Shown in pieces: positions 20,824-31,764 of a stretch of 64,000 nucleotides of DNA (positions within the stretch are counted from its first letter, which is position 1; each line of letters opens with the position of its first letter). The notes below the pieces were generated by a model. That model did not search any database and had not been told where the DNA came from. It saw nothing but the letters and a program-made list of their open reading frames with translations. Made by a program: the position numbers and the translations under genes. This stretch comes from Candidatus Hydrogenedentota bacterium (lineage in GTDB: Bacteria; Hydrogenedentota; Hydrogenedentia; Hydrogenedentales; JAEUWI01), in contig JAHBVV010000001.1 of the NCBI GenBank assembly GCA_019637335.1, positions 441,440 to 505,439 of the forward strand, in the 5' to 3' direction.

Positions 20824-21810
20824 TGATACATACTCCTCTTCACACGCCGGGCGCCGCCGCCACGCCGCGCGGGTTTGACTTCACTGCTTGATGCGCCGAG
20901 TATAGCGTTTTTGGGGGCTTCGCCGCCATGTGGGGGTGGGGGAACCGCAGGGGACGCAACGAACGCGGAACAGCCGCTGGCCGCAACCCAAAAGAGGAGG
21001 ATCACCACGAAGGGCACGAAGGACACGAAGAAAAGAAGTTGGAGAAGGATTGCTATTCATGCGAAGTCGCAAAGGCACAAAGGAGGCGATCCGGGGCGCG
21101 ATGCGCGGTCACGGCGGGCGGGGGATTGGATTTTGAGCCACAAAGAGCGCAAAGAACACAAAGAACACTGGGGAGCCTCTGGCTGCAACCGAGAAATTGA
21201 TCACCACGAAGGGCGCAGGACGGCCGTTGGCCGAAACCAAACAAAGTTGAACCGCGAATTGACGCGAATTGACGCGAATGAAGAAAGGAGCGTCTTGTTT
21301 TGGGAATCCGAGGCTGTGTTCACGGGATCAATGGGCCGTTCGAACCCGGCGCTCACGTGGTCTCAGGCTGGAAGCCCAAGCCACGTTGGCGTATGTTGGA
21401 CGACTGGGGTGATCGTGGATTCACGACGGCCCATCGAATTGTCCGAAAAATGTGGCGGGTAAAATGAGAAATTGACGGAGAGTAGTACGAAGGGCAGGAA
21501 GGAAAGAAGTTGGAGAAGGATTGCTATTCATGCGAAGTAGCAATGGCGCAAAGGAGACGTTCCGGGGTGCGATGCGCGGTTGCGGCGGGCGGGGGACTGG
21601 ATTTGGAGCCACAAAGAGCGCAAAGAACACATAGGAATTGAATGATGACGTCTAAGCGGTTCTCCATTAATGACTTGTGCTTTGGCGCGCCGGGAAATCC
21701 TGCCAGAAAACAAGAAAATGGCGCATAGTGTTCCGGATGAATAGTGTTTTCAATTGGGATTCCGAAGGGCGCGCTGGACTCTGTTTGTTGTGGTGGGTAG
21801 AATATGTATT
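20824..21810. other. gene-free stretch of dispersed repeats
   Basis: Nearly 1 kb with no credible gene. It carries purine-rich fragments such as CACGAAGGGCACGAAGG and ACCGCGAATTGACGCGAATT. A segment at 21037-21120 (GGAGAAGGATTGCTATTCAT and onwards) is repeated at about 21511-21610. A 240-bp segment (21235-21480) recurs in part at 46126-46255 and 58850-59070. These look like worn intergenic repeat families. Confidence 0.65.
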
Positions 21811-23100
21811 ATGAATACATTATTTAGGGCCGTTTACTGTGTCTTGCTGGGGCCGGGTCTTGCGCTGGCGCAGGATGCGTTTGAGAATCCGCCGATCCGG
21901 TACAGCGAGACGGCGGACAATAACCCGGTGTCGCGGCTGGGCTCGTCGTTGGCGTCGGGCGAGGCGTCGCTGGCGTACGACGAACGGTTTGGGTATCTCC
22001 CGTCGCTGCTGTCGGCGCTGGAGGTACCGGTCTCATCGCAGTTGCTGGTGTTTTCGAAGACGTCGCTTCAATTGCGGCAGATTTCGCCATCGACGCCACG
22101 CGCGATCTACTTCAATGACGATGTTTACGTCGGGTCGGTGCAGGGGGGCGCGGTGCTGGAGATATCGGCGGCCGATCCGGACCTGGGGGCGGTGTTTTAC
22201 ACGCTGGACCAGCAGCCGGGGGGCGCGCCGCGTATCGTGCGGCAGCACCACGATTGCCTGCGCTGCCACGCGACGACGCTGACGCGGGATTTGCCGGGGC
22301 ATATCGTACGGTCGGTGTTTGCCGGCCCGGACGGCCAGCCGATCCTGAAGGCGGGGTCGCTGGTTACGGACCAGACGACGCCGCTGGAGCAGCGGTGGGG
22401 CGGTTGGTACATTACGGGGGAGCACGGGGAAGCGCGGCACCGGGGCAACACGATTGCGGAGGAAACGGCGCACGACGCGGAAATCGATACGGAGGCAGGG
22501 GCGAACCGGGCCGCGCTGCCGCCGCGCGTGGACACGGGCAAGTACCTGGCCCCGCACAGCGACCTGGTGGCGATGCTGGTGCTGGAACACCAGACGCGCC
22601 TGCACAACCTGCTGACGGAGGCGAGCTTTGAGACGCGACTGGCGCTGCACCGGCAGGGGATTATCGATCGGCTGTTCGAGCGCGATCCCGAGGCGCTCAG
22701 CGAGTCGTCCGAGCGCATCATCCGGCAGATCGGGGACAAGGTGGTCGATTACATGATCTTTGCGGACGAAGTGGAACTGTCGGATCCGGTCCGGGGTACG
22801 AGCGATTTCGCGGCGGAGTTTGCGGCGCGCGGCCCGCGGGACAGTCAGGGCCGATCCCTGCGGGATTTGGATCTGAAGGGGCGGCTTTTCACGTATCCGC
22901 TGAGCTTTCTGATTTATTCCGAGCAGTTTGACGGCCTGCCCGCCCCGGTGCGTTCGTATATCTACCAGCGCCTCTGGAATATTTTTACGGGTGTGGAGCC
23001 CACGCCGGATTTGCTGCACCTGACGAACTACAAGTGCCGTGCGGTGATTGAGATTCTGCGCGAGACGAAGGCGGGCCTGCCGGCGTATTGGCTGGGGTAG
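21811..23100 (+). CDS. secreted CxxCH heme-binding protein (c-type cytochrome domain)
   Basis: A 429-aa protein with a short signal peptide (LFRAVYCVLLGPGLALA). One heme c motif is visible: C149-L-R-C152-H153 in HHDCLRCHATTLTRDLPGH. The surrounding RSVFAGPDGQPILKAGS and RWGGWYITGEHGEARHRGN match an uncharacterised family of periplasmic monoheme proteins. The C-terminal half is helical (SDLVAMLVLEHQTRLHNLLTEA). The frame is open upstream, but I start at ATG 21811 because the signal peptide begins there. There is no clear ribosome binding site, and a possible -10 TAGAAT at 21798 would make it leaderless. Electron-transfer function is inferred. Confidence 0.75.
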   Translation: MNTLFRAVYCVLLGPGLALAQDAFENPPIRYSETADNNPVSRLGSSLASGEASLAYDERFGYLPSLLSALEVPVSSQLLVFSKTSLQLRQISPSTPRAIYFNDDVYVGSVQGGAVLEISAADPDLGAVFYTLDQQPGGAPRIVRQHHDCLRCHATTLTRDLPGHIVRSVFAGPDGQPILKAGSLVTDQTTPLEQRWGGWYITGEHGEARHRGNTIAEETAHDAEIDTEAGANRAALPPRVDTGKYLAPHSDLVAMLVLEHQTRLHNLLTEASFETRLALHRQGIIDRLFERDPEALSESSERIIRQIGDKVVDYMIFADEVELSDPVRGTSDFAAEFAARGPRDSQGRSLRDLDLKGRLFTYPLSFLIYSEQFDGLPAPVRSYIYQRLWNIFTGVEPTPDLLHLTNYKCRAVIEILRETKAGLPAYWLG

Positions 23101-23109
23101 GCGGGGGCT

Positions 23110-24042
23110 TCAGGCATGCGGGTGGGCGGTTTCGTATACGTGCCGGAGGCGCTCTATGCTCACGTGGGTGTAGATTTGGGTGGAGGAGAGGTTTTCGTGG
23201 CCGAGGAGCTCCTGTACGGTGCGGAGGTCGGCGCCGCCGTCGAGCATGTGGGTGGCGAAGGTGTGGCGCAGGGTGTGTGGGGAGACTTCGCGGCGGCCGG
23301 GGAGGACCTGGCGGACGTAGGTTTCCACAACGCGCTGGATGCTTCGGGTGGTGAGGGGGCCGCCGCGGGCGTTGACAAAGAGGACATCGTGCTGGGGCTG
23401 GCCGAGGGTATGGCGGATCCTCAGGTAGGCGTCGAGCGCGCGGCGCGCGTGGGAACCGAGGTGGACGATGCGCTCCTTGCGGCGCTTACCGATGACGCGC
23501 ATGGTGCTTTCGAGCATGTCGAGGTCTTGCATGGCGACGCCGCGCACCTCGCTGGCGCGGGCTCCGCTGCTGTAGAGGGTTTCGAGGAGGGCGCGGTCCC
23601 GGACGCCGAGGGGCTTTCCGAGGTCCGGAGCCTCCAGCAACGCGGTGACCTCGGGGATGGAGAGGACGTCGGGCAGGTCCCGGGCGAGCTGCGGGGTGCG
23701 GACGGCGCGGGCCGGATTATCGGCGAGGTAGTCGGATTGTACGAAGTACTTGTAGGCCGCGCGGAGGGATGCGAGTTTTCGCGCGGTGGTTTTCGGAGAG
23801 CTGCCGCGCGTCTGGAGGTGGGCCAGGTAGCTTCGAATCGCCTGTTTGTCGGCGCGCTGGAGGAGGTCGAGGCTGGGGGCGACCATCAGGTCGTCGGCCT
23901 CCGGCTCAAAGGCCCTCGGGCCGTGGACCATGTAGACGCAGAAGTGCTCCAGATCGCGAAGGTAGGCCCGCAGGGTGTGCGGGGAGTAGTTCCGCTCGAG
24001 CTTGAGGTAATTGACGAATTGCAGGATAGGCAGTTGCGACAT
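23110..24042 (-). CDS. xerC: tyrosine recombinase XerC/XerD-like
   Basis: A 310-aa site-specific recombinase that should resolve chromosome dimers at a dif site with a partner. The N-terminal SAM-like core-binding domain spans about 1-105. All six catalytic residues are present: R162 (SSGARASEV), K186, H256 and R259 (SPHTLRHTF), H282 (LLGHENLS) and nucleophile Y291 (QIYTHVSIERL). Length and sequence are those of XerC/D, not of an integron or phage integrase; XerC versus XerD is uncertain. The start ATG follows GGAAGGA. It is divergent from topA, a neighbourhood seen in many bacteria. Confidence 0.88.
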   Translation of the reverse strand: MSQLPILQFVNYLKLERNYSPHTLRAYLRDLEHFCVYMVHGPRAFEPEADDLMVAPSLDLLQRADKQAIRSYLAHLQTRGSSPKTTARKLASLRAAYKYFVQSDYLADNPARAVRTPQLARDLPDVLSIPEVTALLEAPDLGKPLGVRDRALLETLYSSGARASEVRGVAMQDLDMLESTMRVIGKRRKERIVHLGSHARRALDAYLRIRHTLGQPQHDVLFVNARGGPLTTRSIQRVVETYVRQVLPGRREVSPHTLRHTFATHMLDGGADLRTVQELLGHENLSSTQIYTHVSIERLRHVYETAHPHA

Positions 24043-24143
24043 GGGATTCCTTCCGCCGCGCGGGGCGGTGAGCGGACCTATCAAACGGAACGGTGGCAAC
24101 TTTAGCACAAGGGGTATTACGGCTCCAAGTGCGGGTATCCGGG

Positions 24144-24176
24144 TTGCATAAAATAATAATTTAACGAAAAATGCAA
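24144..24176. promoter_or_regulatory. AT-rich control region between xerC and topA
   Basis: An unusually AT-rich island with the inverted repeat TTGCAT (24144-24149) and ATGCAA (24171-24176). A possible topA promoter, TTTAAC-N17-TATTGT, overlaps its right side. Supercoiling-sensitive control of topA would fit but is not shown. Confidence 0.35.
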
Positions 24177-24375
24177 ACAAAGTATTGTAAATATTGGCAA
24201 GAGAGAGCCGGGATTCGCTTTTTCCCTCCGGGCGCTTCGATGGCCACTTGTGCAACCCGGCGGTAAGGTGTTAATGTCTGCCGAAACACGCAGCTGGGAT
24301 AACCCGCGCTTTCCGGGTGGCGAATGAAGGAGGCGCGTGGGTGGCGTTTTGTCTGAGATACGTAAGGGTAATCCT

Positions 24376-27048
24376 TTGAAACTTGTAATTGTAGAGTCAC
24401 CGGCGAAGGCCAAGACGATCGGAAAGTTCCTGGGGAAGGACCACAAGGTACTGGCCAGTTATGGCCATGTGCGCGACCTTCCGAGCAGCGCGGACGAGAT
24501 CCCGGCGACGTTGAAGGGGAAGCCGTGGGCACGGCTGGCGGTGGATGTGGAGAACGATTTTGCGCCGGTCTATGTGGTGCAGTCGGACAGCAAGAAGCAG
24601 ATTGCGGAGCTGAAGAAGTCGCTGAAGGACGCCGAGGAAGTGGTGCTCGCCACCGATGAGGACCGCGAAGGTGAGGCGATCAGCTGGCATTTGCTGGAGG
24701 TGTTGAAGCCAAAGGTTCCGGTGAAGCGGATTGTGTTTCACGAAATTACGCAGGAAGCGATTGCGGAGGCGGCGGCGAACCCGCGTGACGTGAACCAGGA
24801 GCTGGTGCGCGCGCAGGAGGGGCGCCGGATCCTGGACCGGCTGTATGGTTATTCGCTTTCGCCGGTGCTTTGGAAGAAGGTGCGCACGAAGCTGAGCGCG
24901 GGACGGGTGCAGAGCGTGGCGGTGCGTCTGGTGGTGGAGCGCGAGGAGGAGCGCCGGGCGTTTCACAAGGCGAATTACTGGGACATCGAGGCCGCGCTGG
25001 AGGCCGATGGCATTGGCTTCACGGCGACGCTGGTGGAAGTGGCCGGTCAGCGGATCGCCTCGGGCAAGGACTTTGACGAGACGACGGGGTTGCTGAAGTC
25101 GGACAAGGTGCGTTGGGTGCAGGAGGCGGAGGCGACGTCGCTGTGCGAGGCGCTACGCGCGAATGTGCCGTGGACGGTGACCTCGGTGCAGCAGAAGGAG
25201 GCGCGGCTGCGTCCCTATCCGCCATTTATTACGTCGACGTTGCAGCAGGCGGCGAGTTCTCTGCTTGGTTTTTCGCCGCGCGACACGATGCGGGTGGCGC
25301 AGCGGCTTTACGAAGGTGTGGATGTTGGCGGCGGCGAGCGCGAGGGCCTGATAACGTACATGCGAACGGACTCGGTGACGTTGAGCAACCGTGCGCTTGC
25401 GGAGGCGGAGAAGGTGATCAAGGATAAGTTTGGCGATCGCTACCACCACCGGCGTCAGTTTTCGACGAAGTCGAAGATGGCGCAGGAGGCCCACGAGGCC
25501 ATCCGCCCGACGCACCTGGGGCGGACGCCCGAGCAGGCGTCGCGGTTCATTTCGGGCGACGATTTACGGCTGTACACGCTGATCTGGAACCGGACGCTGG
25601 CGTCGCAGATGGCGGATGCGGAATTGTTGCGCACGACGATCGACTTTTCGGCGGATGGCGGCGGCAAGCCGGTCACGCTACGGTCCAACGGCTCGGTGGT
25701 GACGTTTCCGGGCTTTCTGCGGGTGGCGGACAGCGGCCAGCAGGATTCTCAGCTTCCGGCGCTTTCGGAGGGGGATCAGGCGGGCCCGTCGGCGCGGGTG
25801 TCGATTGCGGACGTGAAGGCGCTGGGTCACGAGACGAAGCCGCCGGCGCGGTATAACGAGGCCTCGCTGGTTCGCCGGCTGGAAGAGGAAGGGATCGGGC
25901 GTCCGTCCACGTATGCGCCGACGATCTCGACAATCCAGCAGCGCGGATATGTGCAGAAGGTGGGCAAGGCGCTGGCCCCGACGTTTGTGGGGATTGCGGT
26001 GACGTCGCTGCTTCGCGAGCACTTTCCGGAGTACATCGAGCTGAGCTTTACGGCGAAAATGGAAACGGCCCTGGACGAGATTGCGGAGGGGAAGGTGGAC
26101 TGGGTGGATTTCCTTCGCGCGTTCTACCAGGGGCACGGGGAATTTGGCGAGGGCCTCGCGCCGAAGATCGCGTCCGAACTGGAGAAAATCGAGTTTCCGA
26201 TCATACCCGTGGGCGTCGCCGCGGATGGCCAGCCGCTGGTGGTGCGGTTGGGCCGGACGCAGCCCTTCATTCAGCGTGGCGAGGGCGGGAACGGGAATAC
26301 CGCGCCTATCCCGGAGGGCGTGACGTACGATGAGTTGACGGTCGAGCTTGCGGAAGAGTTGCTTGTGGCGCGCGCGAAGGCGGATGAGCCGATCGGGCAG
26401 GATCCGGAGACGGGGCAGAATGTGTACGCCATTCTGGGGCCGTACGGGCCGTATGTGCAGCTTGGCGAGCAGGATCCGGATTCGAAGAAGAAGCCGAAGC
26501 GCGCGAGCCTGGGGCGGGGCTTCCCGCTGGAGAATGTGACGCTGGAGATCGCGCTGCAGTACCTATCGCTTCCGCGGCACATTGGCGAACATCCGGAATC
26601 GGGAAAATCGGTTCGGTCGGCGATTGGACGTTTCGGTCCGTATATCGTGCACGACGGGGACTTCCGGAGCCTGAAGACGGTGGACGATGTCTTCAATATC
26701 GACCTGAAGACGGCGCTGGAGATGCTGGCGCAGCCGAAGCGGCGTGGCCGGCAGAAGACGCTGCTGCGCGAGGTGGGCCCGATCCCGAATTCGGAGAAGA
26801 AGATCGAGATGTATGACGGGCGCTATGGCCCGTATGTGACGGATGGCGAGGTGAATGCTTCGCTGCCGAAGGATGCGGATCCGGAGGCGTTTTCGGTGGA
26901 GCAGGCGCTGGCGTTGCTGGAGGCCGCGGCGACGAAGAAGAGCCCGCGCAAGAAGAAGGCGGCGTCGAAGAAGAAACCGGCGGCGAAAAAGAAGGCTGCG
27001 GCGAAGAAGAAGCCGGCGGCGAAGAAGAAGGCGGCGTCGGGGGATTAG
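24376..27048 (+). CDS. topA: DNA topoisomerase I
   Basis: A type IA topoisomerase of about 890 aa that relaxes negative supercoils. The Toprim domain opens with KLVIVESPAKAKTIGKFLG and contains ATDEDREGEAISWHL. The active tyrosine is Y328 in GLITYMRTDS. In place of the C-terminal zinc fingers of E. coli TopA there are repeats of the Toprim C-terminal type (ILGPYGPYVQLGE, AIGRFGPYIVHDG, YDGRYGPYVTDGEV). A Lys/Ala-rich tail follows (KKKAASKKKPAAKKK), probably a non-specific DNA clamp. I chose TTG 24376 (AAGGG 7 bp upstream, giving MKLVIVES); GTG 24337 after AAGGAGG is the alternative. Confidence 0.95.
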   Translation: MKLVIVESPAKAKTIGKFLGKDHKVLASYGHVRDLPSSADEIPATLKGKPWARLAVDVENDFAPVYVVQSDSKKQIAELKKSLKDAEEVVLATDEDREGEAISWHLLEVLKPKVPVKRIVFHEITQEAIAEAAANPRDVNQELVRAQEGRRILDRLYGYSLSPVLWKKVRTKLSAGRVQSVAVRLVVEREEERRAFHKANYWDIEAALEADGIGFTATLVEVAGQRIASGKDFDETTGLLKSDKVRWVQEAEATSLCEALRANVPWTVTSVQQKEARLRPYPPFITSTLQQAASSLLGFSPRDTMRVAQRLYEGVDVGGGEREGLITYMRTDSVTLSNRALAEAEKVIKDKFGDRYHHRRQFSTKSKMAQEAHEAIRPTHLGRTPEQASRFISGDDLRLYTLIWNRTLASQMADAELLRTTIDFSADGGGKPVTLRSNGSVVTFPGFLRVADSGQQDSQLPALSEGDQAGPSARVSIADVKALGHETKPPARYNEASLVRRLEEEGIGRPSTYAPTISTIQQRGYVQKVGKALAPTFVGIAVTSLLREHFPEYIELSFTAKMETALDEIAEGKVDWVDFLRAFYQGHGEFGEGLAPKIASELEKIEFPIIPVGVAADGQPLVVRLGRTQPFIQRGEGGNGNTAPIPEGVTYDELTVELAEELLVARAKADEPIGQDPETGQNVYAILGPYGPYVQLGEQDPDSKKKPKRASLGRGFPLENVTLEIALQYLSLPRHIGEHPESGKSVRSAIGRFGPYIVHDGDFRSLKTVDDVFNIDLKTALEMLAQPKRRGRQKTLLREVGPIPNSEKKIEMYDGRYGPYVTDGEVNASLPKDADPEAFSVEQALALLEAAATKKSPRKKKAASKKKPAAKKKAAAKKKPAAKKKAASGD

Positions 27049-27093
27049 GGGGGAGCGGTATAGGGGGCCGCTCGCGGGGGGGAGGTTTCTTGC

Positions 27094-27480
27094 GGGTACA
27101 GCCTCGGGCGGTTTTTGGGGTGGTCTTTTCGGGGCGGTGGGTGGTATATCCGCCCGATGCAGTCCCCCTTTTTTCGGGTACAGCCTCGGGCGGTTGTTGG
27201 GGTGGTCTTTTTGGGGCGGTGGGTGGTGTTTCCGCCCGATGCAGTCCCCTTGGTGTGGTATTTCCGCCCGATGCAGTCCCCCTTTTTTCGGGTACAGCCT
27301 CGGGCGGTTGTTTGGGGTGGTCTTTTTGGGGCGGTGGGTGGTATATCCGCCCGATGCAGTCCCCCTTTTTTCGGGTACAGCCTCGGGCGGTTGTTTGGGG
27401 TGGTCTTTTTGGGACGGTGGGTGGTATTTCCGCCCGATGCAGTCCCCTTGGCCCCTTCTTCCGCCCGATTCAGTTCCCTT
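27094..27480 (+). repeat. 82-bp tandem repeat block
   Basis: Four units begin with GGGTACAGCCTCGGGCGG at 27094, 27176, 27290 and 27373, and end in CCGCCCGATGCAGTCCCC. CGGGCGG and CCGCCCG within each unit can pair across a G/T-rich middle. The second unit has an extra 32-bp duplicated end. It fills the whole topA-smg gap, where no gene is seen. Confidence 0.85.
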
Positions 27481-27481
27481 G

Positions 27482-27940
27482 TTAGTGGAGGGTGCTGCTG
27501 GCGCCTTCGAAGACCTGGTAGAGGGTCTGCTGGGTTTCGACGTCGCGGGCGCCCATGAGGAGCCAGCTGAGGAGGTAGTCGAGGTCGTCCATGGTGACGA
27601 CGCCCTCCATCTGCGCGACGCGGTCGAGCAGGAGTTCGCGTTCGTAGGGGTCGATCAGCTCGTAGAGTTCGAGGCGTGCGAACGCGTCCCGGGCTTCCCG
27701 GGAGAGCTTGTGGGCCTCGACGCTGGTGAGGTGGCGGACGGAGCCGGGCGTGCGGCGGGCCTCCGTCTGTTCGGCGGACATTTCGGCGCCAACCAGACGC
27801 ATGGCCGCGTCGATATCGCGTTTATTGTAACCCTGCCCCGCGAGCCACTTGCGCATGCCGTGTTCGGTGGGAGGGGCATCGGGGTGCTCTTCCAGCCGCT
27901 GGAGGATAACGTTAATCAACTCCGAGAGCACTTGCTTCAT
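27482..27940 (-). CDS. smg: DUF494/Smg family protein
   Basis: A 152-aa protein matching Smg (DUF494): QVLSELINVILQRLEEH at the start, a central region KWLAGQGYNKRDIDAAMRL, and the family-typical C-terminal LDYLLSWLLM. Its function is unknown; in proteobacteria smg lies near dprA and topA, and here it converges on topA, which supports the call. The start ATG is preceded by GGGAGAT. The long upstream open frame is antisense noise and the start was cut to the homologous position. Confidence 0.8.
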   Translation of the reverse strand: MKQVLSELINVILQRLEEHPDAPPTEHGMRKWLAGQGYNKRDIDAAMRLVGAEMSAEQTEARRTPGSVRHLTSVEAHKLSREARDAFARLELYELIDPYERELLLDRVAQMEGVVTMDDLDYLLSWLLMGARDVETQQTLYQVFEGASSTLH

Positions 27941-28142
27941 AGGAGATCTCCCTTGGTGGAGCGCGCAGGATCTCCGGGCGCCGGGATACTCGCGGGTGGA
28001 AAAAGCCGGTATTGGGAACTTCGCCAACCGCCTGATGTATGCACGGACCCTGCCCGATCGCCTGCGGACTATCCGCCATGCTCTGGGCATATTGTAGGTC
28101 GCGGAGCGCCGGGTGTCAACTTTTGCGCGGCGGTTTGTCGGC

Positions 28143-28934
28143 TCAGGAGGCGTCGCGCATCTGTTCGAGCCAGACGAACACCTGGCCGGCGGCGGCGGGG
28201 GCGGCCACGAAGATGTCGGTTCCCTGGGCTGTTCCGGGGTAGGAGTGGGCTTCGAGGAAGCCGGCAGCGCGGTCCTGAAGGGCGGCGGCGGCCCGGGCGG
28301 CGTGGGCGTCGCCCTCGGTCCAGAGGAGCAGGGCGGGCCGGTCTCCCGCTGCGGCAATGAGGGCGGTGGCGTCGAATCCGAACTCTTCGAGCGGGGGCGA
28401 GAGCATGACGATGCCCTGGAGCTCGGGGGTGTCGCGGACGAACTGGAGGGCCAGCAGGGATCCGAGGCCTTCGCCGGCGATGAAGAGGTTATCGGGGTCC
28501 GCGCCGGACTCCATCAGGAGGACCCGTGCGGCTTCGAGGTCGAGCAGGGCGTCCCGCCAGTCCCCGGGTTCGAAGTTGCGGTAATCGAGGGCGCCGGGGG
28601 GCTGCTCGCGGCTCCCGCCGTGCCCGCGCAGGTCCACGGCGGCGACCCGGTAGCCGTGCTGTTCGGCCTGGGCCGCGAAGGCGCTCCATCGGGATCGATC
28701 CGCGCCGCGCCGGTGGACGAGGATAAGCCCCGGTGGGTGATCGCCGCGCGCCATCCAGAGGGTGGCGGCCACGGTGACGCCGTCCAGGGCTTTGAGGGTG
28801 AGGTTGGCGGAGGTTTCCGGATCCTGGGAGCGACCGCACCCGCCGCCGAGCGCGATGGCGAGCAGGAGCAGGGCCGCGGCGGCGCGGAGGGGGCGGGATT
28901 TCTCGCGGGGAGCTTCAGCCCAGATTGAACACAC
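28143..28934 (-). CDS. alpha/beta-hydrolase-fold lipoprotein lacking the nucleophile serine
   Basis: A 263-aa protein with a signal peptide and lipobox (GGGC, C33), then an alpha/beta hydrolase core: LILVHRRGADRSRW (oxyanion strand), YRVAAVDLRGHGGS and DLEAARVLL. At the nucleophile elbow the sequence is AGEGLGS (153-159), so the GxSxG serine is replaced by G156. An ordinary esterase mechanism is therefore unlikely; it may be a binding protein. The GTG start overlaps the end of the SCP2 gene by 20 bp, which implies translational coupling. Confidence 0.7.
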   Translation of the reverse strand: MCSIWAEAPREKSRPLRAAAALLLLAIALGGGCGRSQDPETSANLTLKALDGVTVAATLWMARGDHPPGLILVHRRGADRSRWSAFAAQAEQHGYRVAAVDLRGHGGSREQPPGALDYRNFEPGDWRDALLDLEAARVLLMESGADPDNLFIAGEGLGSLLALQFVRDTPELQGIVMLSPPLEEFGFDATALIAAAGDRPALLLWTEGDAHAARAAAALQDRAAGFLEAHSYPGTAQGTDIFVAAPAAAGQVFVWLEQMRDAS

Positions 28935-29238
28935 TCTGGAGCTTCATTGCGAGGCCCATCTCGCCCTTGATCTTGAGCTTGCCGGTCATGAAGGCCATCT
29001 GGCCGTTGAGCTTGCCCTGGAGGAGGTTTACGAAGTTGCCGGCTTCCATGGTCAGGGTGATATTCGGGTTGTCGGCGACGCCCTGGTTGACGGTGGCGTT
29101 TCCGTTGGCGATGGCGATATTCCAGTCGCCGCCGCCGTCGCCGGTGATGTTGAACTGGTAGACGCAGTTCATGTCCTTGATCTTCTCTTTATTTACCTTC
29201 GACGGCACCTGATCGAAAAACGCGGCTACCTCAGACAT
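28915..29238 (-). CDS. SCP2 sterol-binding-domain protein
   Basis: A 107-aa single-domain protein of the SCP2 fold: VAAFFDQVPSKVNKEK, YQFNITGDGGGDWNIAI, NPNITLTMEAGNFVNLLQGKLNGQMAFMTGKLKIKG-type signature, and a C-terminal hydrophobic helix MGLAMKLQSVF. Such proteins hold a lipid or fatty acyl ligand in a tunnel. It is cytoplasmic (no signal peptide). Its stop overlaps the start of the downstream hydrolase-like lipoprotein gene, so the two form an operon. Upstream lies a 127-bp repeat array rather than a clear promoter. Confidence 0.82.
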   Translation of the reverse strand: MSEVAAFFDQVPSKVNKEKIKDMNCVYQFNITGDGGGDWNIAIANGNATVNQGVADNPNITLTMEAGNFVNLLQGKLNGQMAFMTGKLKIKGEMGLAMKLQSVFNLG

Positions 29239-29382
29239 ACCTGCACTGCCTCCATCGGGCTCGGGGGCGTGGCCGCCCGGGCCTGGTTCGTATTTGGTTG
29301 GCGCCCGGCGGGGTTGCCGGGGCTGCGTTTGTGCTTGGGCTACTGTAGCATGCGCCCAATTGGGATGCAAAAGCGGGGTGGG

Positions 29383-29770
29383 CGTGCCGTGGCGGGTACA
29401 GGCACCCGCGATTCTCGGGTGGTTGGGACGCCTTCGCGGCTGGGGTGGTAATTGTCGCGGTTGAGAGTCCCCCTGGGGCGGCGGAGCCGCGGAGCTTGAA
29501 CGTGGAGCCCGTGCCGTGGCGGGTACAGGCACCCGCGATTCTCGGGTGGTTGGGGCGCTTTCGCGGCTGGGGTGGTTGTTGTCGCGGTTGCCAGTCCCCC
29601 TGGGGCGGCGGAGCCGCAGCGCTTGAGGGTGGCGCCCGTGCCGTGGCGGGTACAGGCACCCGCGATTTTTGGGTGGTTGGGGCGCTTTCGCGGCTGGGGT
29701 GGTTGTTGTCGCGGTTGCCAGTCCCCCTGGGGCGGCGGAGCCGCGGAGCTTGAACGTGGCGCCCGTGGCT
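29383..29770 (+). repeat. 127-bp tandem repeat, three copies
   Basis: Units begin CGTGCCGTGGCGGGTACAGG at 29383, 29510 and 29637. Each holds a short stem (CGGGT-ACAGGC-ACCCG), a G/T-rich middle and CCAGTCCCCCTGGGGCGG near its end. No gene is seen between the SCP2 gene start and the groL terminator. Confidence 0.85.
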
Positions 29771-29825
29771 TCCCTTGAAGTTTCAAGGCAGTTGGGGATG
29801 GCTAAGTTCTGTGTGCTGTATCGCC

Positions 29826-29865
29826 CGAAAAGAAACGCACCGGATTCCGTGGTGGAATCCGGTGC
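29826..29865 (-). terminator. rho-independent terminator of groL
   Basis: A perfect 12-bp stem (arms GCACCGGATTCC at 29837-29848 and its complement at 29854-29865, 5-nt loop). On the minus strand it is followed by GTTTCTTTT. It lies 27 bp after the groL stop. Confidence 0.9.
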
Positions 29866-29891
29866 GGTGTGTGCTTTTGCAGGCCGGGCGC

Positions 29892-31668
<1,777 letters not shown>

Positions 31669-31764
31669 GTCAGAAGCCCCCCCGCACCAGGGGATGGGCA
31701 GCGGGAGGGCGATTTCGGCGGGAACTATATAACAGGTTTAAATAAAAGAGTTTAGGAGGTGTGA

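Noticed and set aside
21330-21360. tRNA-like GTTCGAAC segment
   Set aside because: No acceptor or anticodon stem can be drawn and the segment belongs to a dispersed repeat also present at 58946.
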